A stretch of DNA of 64,000 nt from Staphylococcus sp. IVB6181 (GTDB lineage Bacteria; Bacillota; Bacilli; Staphylococcales; Staphylococcaceae): assembly GCF_025561445.1 (NCBI RefSeq), contig NZ_CP095096.1, positions 1,653,822 to 1,717,821 on the forward strand, given 5' to 3'. Both the position numbers and the translations under genes were made by a program. This document shows, one piece after another, positions 60,724 to 64,000 of the stretch (its first letter is position 1; the number at the start of each line of letters is the position of its first letter). The notes beneath the pieces are model-generated. The model was not told where the DNA came from, ran no database searches, and saw nothing but the letters and a program-made list of their open reading frames with translations.

Positions 60724-60730
60724 GTCTCCT

Positions 60731-62662
60731 TTACTGAATACGCTTGAATAAACGTTCCATTTCATAGTTTGAAAAGCTGATGATAATCGGGCGACCGTGC
60801 GGACATGTGAACGGGTCTTCCATTTCCCGCAATTGGTCAATCAAGTCGGCCATTTCTTGATTTCTTAAATAATGGTTGGCTTTAATCGACTTTTTGCAAC
60901 TCATCATAATTGCTGCTGCTTCTCTGATTTTTTTAATATCTACTTTCTTATGTTCTAAAACATATTCCACCATATCTTGAATAATCTCTTGTGCTTCTTC
61001 TTTAGGGAACCACACAGGATAGCTGTTGACGATATAATCATGACTGCCGAAAGGTTCTAAATGTACCCCGACTTTATCCAATTCATCTTTAAACTCATTA
61101 ATAATCATTTGTTCATCTTTAGAAAAGTGGAATGTCATCGGCAGCAACAGATTTTGTACTTCATTCGTAACTTCACCGATTTTATCTCTGAAGTATTCGT
61201 ATTTAATACGTTCTTGTGCTGCGTGCTGATCAATCATAAACATACCTGTTTCATTTTGCGCAATGATATAAGTACCATGCACTTGACCTACTACTTCCAT
61301 ATATGGCACTCGGTGTTTCGGTTGTGCATTTTGTGTTTCTCTTACATCTTGTATTTGTGCCGCTTCATTTTCATTATCATCTTCAGCCTCAGTATCAAAA
61401 TCATTAGTCTCATAATCATCCATATCCGATAAAACTGCTTTTTGCGCATTTTGATAATCTGTACTGTCATTGGTTTCTGCAACGTGCGAATCATTTTGTC
61501 CTGCATTATGGTCAGTTGCTGCATTATCGTTTTGACTTTCATTTGTACTATCTTCTGTATTGTCATCAGCCTGCTGCTCAGCTTGGCGCTTTTCAAAGTC
61601 CAGTTTTTGCTGCTCAAAAGTTTCCAATACTTTATTTTTCTTATGCAGTTTATTTTCATCATTATGCGGAATTAAAATTTTGTCTTTAAAGGCATCTTGA
61701 ATTTTTTCAACAATCAATTGATACAGTTGTTCTTCTTTTGATAAACGGACTTCTAATTTTGTCGGATGTACGTTGACATCTACAAGTATCGGATCCATTT
61801 CAATATTGATATAGCAGATTGGATAGCGTCCGATAGTCAGCAACGTATGGTAACCTTCTAATATTGCCTTATTCAAGATGAAATTTTTGATATAACGTCC
61901 GTTGATAAAAATAGAAATATAGTGTCTGTTGCTGCGGGAATGTTCAGGCTTGGCCACGAACCCTTCCAGATGATAGTCGCTGGTATCGCCTGTAATATGC
62001 ACTAAATCTTTCGCAACTTTCATGCCGTATATTTCTACCATGACTTCATTAGTACGTCCTGAGCCATTGGTTTTGATTAATGTTTTGCCGTCAGATACCA
62101 ATGTAAAGCGGACATCTGGATGACTCATCGCCATACGATTGACAATATCTGTAATTTTTCCAAGTTCTGTATACAGACTCTTAACATATTTCAATCGTGC
62201 CGGCGTATTATAAAATAACGACTCGACTAAGATATCGGTGCCTTGTTTGGCTTTTGCAGGTTTTTGATTGATAATCGCACCATCTTCCGCATAGATTTCA
62301 TGGCCGTTTTGACCATCTGTGCACGTACGCAATGTGACTTTTGCGACAGAGGATATACTGGCTAATGCTTCTCCTCTGAAACCTAATGTACGGATATGGA
62401 ATAAATCACTGTCTTCATTCAGCTTGCTAGTCGCATGGCGATGAAAGACTAGATGCAAGTCATCTTCTTCGATACCTGTACCGTTATCGACGACACGAAT
62501 CGATTCGATTCCGGATTGTTTAACTTCAATATTAATTTCGCTTGCTTTGGCATCAAGGGCATTTTCCAACAATTCTTTAACGACTGATCCCGGACGTTCA
62601 ACTACCTCCCCTGCCGCGATTTTATTGGCGAGGGAAGTCTGTAATTCTTTTATTTTGCCCAT
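60731..62662 (-). CDS. mutL: DNA mismatch repair protein MutL
   Basis: Mismatch repair ATPase and nicking endonuclease. The 643 residues have the GHKL ATPase at the N-terminus ([37 protein letters not shown]). A low-complexity linker rich in Asp, Asn, Thr and Gln spans about 355-450. The C-terminal endonuclease domain carries [12 protein letters not shown], which fits the DQHA(X)2E(X)4E metal motif, and [23 protein letters not shown] precedes the ATG. It follows mutS by 12 bases. Confidence 0.97.
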   Translation of the reverse strand: MGKIKELQTSLANKIAAGEVVERPGSVVKELLENALDAKASEINIEVKQSGIESIRVVDNGTGIEEDDLHLVFHRHATSKLNEDSDLFHIRTLGFRGEALASISSVAKVTLRTCTDGQNGHEIYAEDGAIINQKPAKAKQGTDILVESLFYNTPARLKYVKSLYTELGKITDIVNRMAMSHPDVRFTLVSDGKTLIKTNGSGRTNEVMVEIYGMKVAKDLVHITGDTSDYHLEGFVAKPEHSRSNRHYISIFINGRYIKNFILNKAILEGYHTLLTIGRYPICYINIEMDPILVDVNVHPTKLEVRLSKEEQLYQLIVEKIQDAFKDKILIPHNDENKLHKKNKVLETFEQQKLDFEKRQAEQQADDNTEDSTNESQNDNAATDHNAGQNDSHVAETNDSTDYQNAQKAVLSDMDDYETNDFDTEAEDDNENEAAQIQDVRETQNAQPKHRVPYMEVVGQVHGTYIIAQNETGMFMIDQHAAQERIKYEYFRDKIGEVTNEVQNLLLPMTFHFSKDEQMIINEFKDELDKVGVHLEPFGSHDYIVNSYPVWFPKEEAQEIIQDMVEYVLEHKKVDIKKIREAAAIMMSCKKSIKANHYLRNQEMADLIDQLREMEDPFTCPHGRPIIISFSNYEMERLFKRIQ

Positions 62663-62674
62663 GATTGTTCACCT

Positions 62675-64000
62675 CTATTTTAATTGGTTTTGGAGTTCGC
62701 TGAGTTTGTTGAGTGCTTGAAGCGGTGTCATATTAGATATGTTTAATTGTTTTAATTCCAATTCGACTTCGCTTTCTTTAGGTACAGTATCAAACAAATC
62801 AAATGTTCCTTGTTGGAAACCGGGTTGCTGCTGTTCTTCTGGTGCATTTTTATCTTCTTGAGATTGGTTTGTTTCAGAGACTGCTGCTTCATTCTTTTCT
62901 GCACCTTCATAACTAGGAATTTGCGGTTGTGATTTATCGTTCGCTTCAAAGGCATCTAAGATCACCTGAGCACGTTCAATCACTTGATCCGGCAAATCTG
63001 CAAGTTTTGCGACTTGAATACCATAACTGTCATCTACAGCGCCATCTTTTACTTTATGCAAGAAGATAAGTTCGCCTTTATATTCATTTGCGGCAACATG
63101 TACATTTTTCAAACATGCCAATGACTGATCTAATGTCGTAAGCTCATGATAATGTGTCGAGAATAACGTCTTCGCATGAGATGTTTGTGCGACATATTCA
63201 ATCATTGCTTGCGCAAGAGCCAGCCCATCAAAAGTTGATGTGCCGCGTCCAATCTCATCAAAAATAATCAAGCTGTCTTCTGTCGCATATGTTAAAGCTT
63301 TTTGTGCTTCCAGCATTTCAACCATAAAGGTACTTTTACCAGATACTAAGTCATCTGCAGCACCGATACGTGTAAAGATTTGATCAAAAATCGGCAGTAC
63401 TGCTTCGCTGCATGGTACATAAGCGCCCATTTGCGCCATAATACTGATAATTGCGATTTGGCGCATATAAGTAGATTTACCTGACATATTCGGCCCTGTA
63501 ATCAAATAAATGAACTGTTCATCATCTAAGCGGCAATCATTAGGAACATAATCATTATAATCCATGACACGCTCTACTACAGGGTGGCGGGAATCAACTA
63601 AGTCTAATGTTTTATCATCGCTGAATTTTGGTCTGACATAATTGTATTTTTGAGCAATTTCCGCAAAGCTTTGCAGGCAATCAATTTCAGAAATTAATTT
63701 TGCTTGTTTTTGAAGACGCTCAGTATACACTTTGACCGCTTCTCTTAATTTCACAAAAAGCTGATATTCAAGTTCTACTGCTTTATCTTCAGCCCCTAAA
63801 ATCAAATCTTCTTTTTCTTTTAATTCATCCGTAATAAAACGTTCTGCATTCGATAATGTTTGTTTACGTGTATAACCATAGTCTGAAGGCTCAAAGCCTT
63901 TTAAGTTTGCACGTGTAATTTCTATAAAGTAGCCGAATACTTTGTTAAAGCTGATTTTCAGCGAACGAATACCTGTACGTTCTCTTTCTTTCGCTTGAAG
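62675..64000 (-). CDS. mutS: DNA mismatch repair protein MutS (C-terminal part, runs off right edge)
   Basis: Mismatch recognition ATPase. The visible 441 residues are the C-terminal half: part of the lever and clamp ([33 protein letters not shown] stretch), then the ATPase with Walker [23 protein letters not shown], Walker [16 protein letters not shown] and the His motif STHYHEL. A linker rich in Glu, Gln and Asn (about residues 330-400 of the visible part) precedes the dimerisation tail. The start and mismatch-binding domain lie outside the window. Confidence 0.96.
   Translation of the reverse strand, partial: LQAKERERTGIRSLKISFNKVFGYFIEITRANLKGFEPSDYGYTRKQTLSNAERFITDELKEKEDLILGAEDKAVELEYQLFVKLREAVKVYTERLQKQAKLISEIDCLQSFAEIAQKYNYVRPKFSDDKTLDLVDSRHPVVERVMDYNDYVPNDCRLDDEQFIYLITGPNMSGKSTYMRQIAIISIMAQMGAYVPCSEAVLPIFDQIFTRIGAADDLVSGKSTFMVEMLEAQKALTYATEDSLIIFDEIGRGTSTFDGLALAQAMIEYVAQTSHAKTLFSTHYHELTTLDQSLACLKNVHVAANEYKGELIFLHKVKDGAVDDSYGIQVAKLADLPDQVIERAQVILDAFEANDKSQPQIPSYEGAEKNEAAVSETNQSQEDKNAPEEQQQPGFQQGTFDLFDTVPKESEVELELKQLNISNMTPLQALNKLSELQNQLK

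Overview
The window is a low-GC Firmicutes chromosome segment that I read as Staphylococcus. Gene content and order (mutS-mutL-glpP-glpF-glpK-glpD, miaA-hfq, glnR-glnA, cls, nuc, hom-thrC-thrB, guaC, rpmG/rpsN, lexA/sosA, tkt, sbcDC, mscL, opuD-type BCCT, acnA, plsY, parE-parC, alsT, glcT) are staphylococcal core synteny. A glucose PTS gene next to glcT is the arrangement known from S. carnosus, so the S. carnosus/condimenti/piscifermentans/simulans group is my best guess. This is inference; no 16S gene is present. There are no tRNA or rRNA genes, no CRISPR array and no prophage.

Layout. 0-2 kb: partial glucose PTS permease behind a RAT/terminator hairpin, and its antiterminator GlcT. 2-8.4 kb: AlsT symporter and the topoisomerase IV genes parE-parC behind an SOS box. 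8.6-15 kb: plsY, a HesB-like protein, a thioesterase, aconitase and a BCCT transporter. 15.4-20.2 kb: mscL and sbcDC with a tiny upstream peptide gene. 20.2-24.9 kb: ccdC, yneF, tkt, ynzC and the divergent sosA/lexA pair with three SOS boxes. 25-30.4 kb: an out-of-place PurC-like gene, a flavodoxin-fold oxidoreductase, a CAP-domain protein with an apparent ATT start, guaC, an IsaB-like secreted protein, rpsN (zinc-free S14 with a Zur box) and rpmG. 30.6-38.3 kb: an amino-acid permease with CodY-like boxes, a HAD phosphatase, hom-thrC-thrB and a divergent aspartokinase. 38.3-41.2 kb: poorly characterised genes, including a possible helix-turn-helix-less DeoR-type domain, a SarA-family regulator and a NERD-like membrane protein. 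41.2-42.7 kb: an intact ISL3-family IS with a perfect 8-bp target duplication, abutting nuc. 43.3-51.3 kb: a small membrane protein, cls, a gene interrupted by an in-frame stop, glnRA, a small membrane protein, ynbB-type lyase, hflX and a glutathione peroxidase. 51.4-53.7 kb: a possible coding remnant, hfq, miaA and a lysophospholipase-like hydrolase. 53.85-55.72 kb: a group II intron (group IIC by its target and domain V) with a frameshifted maturase, placed just behind the glpD terminator. 55.8-64 kb: glpD, glpK, glpF, glpP, mutL and partial mutS.

Regulation can be read unusually well here. I see a GlnR operator, LexA boxes at lexA/sosA and parE, a Zur box at rpsN, a cre site on the -35 of glpF, GlpP-type leader hairpins before glpF and glpD, and a GlcT-type hairpin before the glucose PTS gene. 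I did not find a clearly new multi-gene system. The most unusual items are the ATT start, the in-frame stop, the IS and intron insertions tied to terminators, the orphan PurC, and several small or domain-only genes.
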